This document shows positions 13,145 through 13,406 of a stretch of DNA of 13,406 bases, piece after piece (within the stretch, counting starts at the first letter, position 1; each line of letters starts with the position of its first letter). The position numbers and the translations under genes are program-made. A model generated the notes under the pieces. It ran no database searches, was not told the origin of the DNA, and was given only the letters and a program-made list of their open reading frames with translations. Source of the stretch: Alphaproteobacteria bacterium (GTDB lineage Bacteria; Pseudomonadota; Alphaproteobacteria; Rickettsiales; 21-14-0-20-44-7); contig JABDBO010000026.1 of assembly GCA_013288575.1 (NCBI GenBank), forward strand, positions 829 to 14,234, written 5' to 3'.

Positions 13145-13406
13145 AAATATATTCACTTCGCCGCAAATTGCTAAAAAGCATATCAACCCCGCTGATGATA
13201 TATATTATTGCGATCGGCGTAATTGGTTATTTCACTACGCAGGAGGAAATAAACGATGTTTATGATTCCCAGCTTATTACCGCTTCAAACGTATTATGGT
13301 TTTTATCGCAAGACAGCTTGAAGAAAAACCCAGATCAGTCACAAAGCATTGATATTGATGATTTGCATTTGAGCGATGAAGATAAGGATGCGTTCGATGA
13401 ATATGC
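13141..13406 (+). CDS. Sensor histidine kinase, N-terminal fragment (QseC/TctE-like)
   Basis: Only the first 88 codons are present; the gene runs off the window. It begins MKIYSLRRKLLKSI, a basic N-terminus, followed by a membrane helix at about 15-34 (TPLMIYIIAIGVIGYF). The periplasmic part then starts with NDVYDSQLITASNVL. The DxxYDxxLL-type motif right after the first helix, followed by an acidic segment, is typical of the short sensor domain in TctE/QseC-type kinases (2CSK_N). The HisKA and ATPase domains are outside the window. The start overlaps the stop of the preceding regulator gene by four bases (ATGA), so the two should form a cognate pair. The assignment as a kinase rests on this context and on the N-terminal pattern. 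Confidence 0.75.
   Translation, partial: MKIYSLRRKLLKSISTPLMIYIIAIGVIGYFTTQEEINDVYDSQLITASNVLWFLSQDSLKKNPDQSQSIDIDDLHLSDEDKDAFDEY

Overview
The window reads as chromosomal DNA of a Gram-negative bacterium with moderate GC content. A CopC-type periplasmic protein and an EmrAB-type two-membrane exporter support the Gram-negative assignment. The AefR-like C-terminal half of the TetR regulator and the general style of the Kdp proteins suggest an alphaproteobacterium, but that is inference and no finer placement is justified. I see no phage, insertion sequence, CRISPR array, rRNA or tRNA.

Layout. Positions 1-100 hold the 3' end of a CopC-like copper-binding protein (+). Its stop codon directly abuts the stop of a convergent Ser/Thr/Asn-rich protein of unknown function (101-652, -). 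A gene-poor stretch follows (653-1040) with three strong palindromes or hairpins and one doubtful 59-codon hydrophobic reading frame. The next module is a multidrug efflux set: emrB (1041-2618, -) and emrA (2615-3676, -) overlap by ATGA, and they diverge from a TetR-family repressor gene (3775-4368, +). A long near-palindromic operator candidate lies in the 98-bp divergent spacer. This is a classic locally autoregulated efflux locus.

From 4579 to the end is one tightly packed + strand cluster: kdpF, kdpA, kdpB, kdpC, kdpD, kdpE, then a second OmpR-family response regulator and the start of its sensor kinase, which runs off the window. KdpFABC is the high-affinity ATP-driven K+ uptake pump, and KdpD/KdpE is its sensor kinase and response regulator. 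kdpF is only 30 codons long but clearly present. Two TTT(A/T)TAC-type elements with 11-bp periodicity at 4424-4441, just upstream of a weak promoter, are a candidate KdpE box. Gaps are at most 15 bp, with a TAATG junction (kdpB/kdpC) and ATGA junctions (kdpD/kdpE and the second regulator/kinase pair), which suggests co-transcription and translational coupling. The second two-component pair resembles QseB/QseC, TctD/TctE or PmrA/PmrB proteins and appears to share the kdp transcript.

I did not find a clearly new biological system. The points most worth following are the CopC tail that has lost its conserved copper-ligand histidine and gained a CxC motif, the physical linkage of a second two-component system to kdp, the efflux operator, and the hairpin cluster downstream of emrB.
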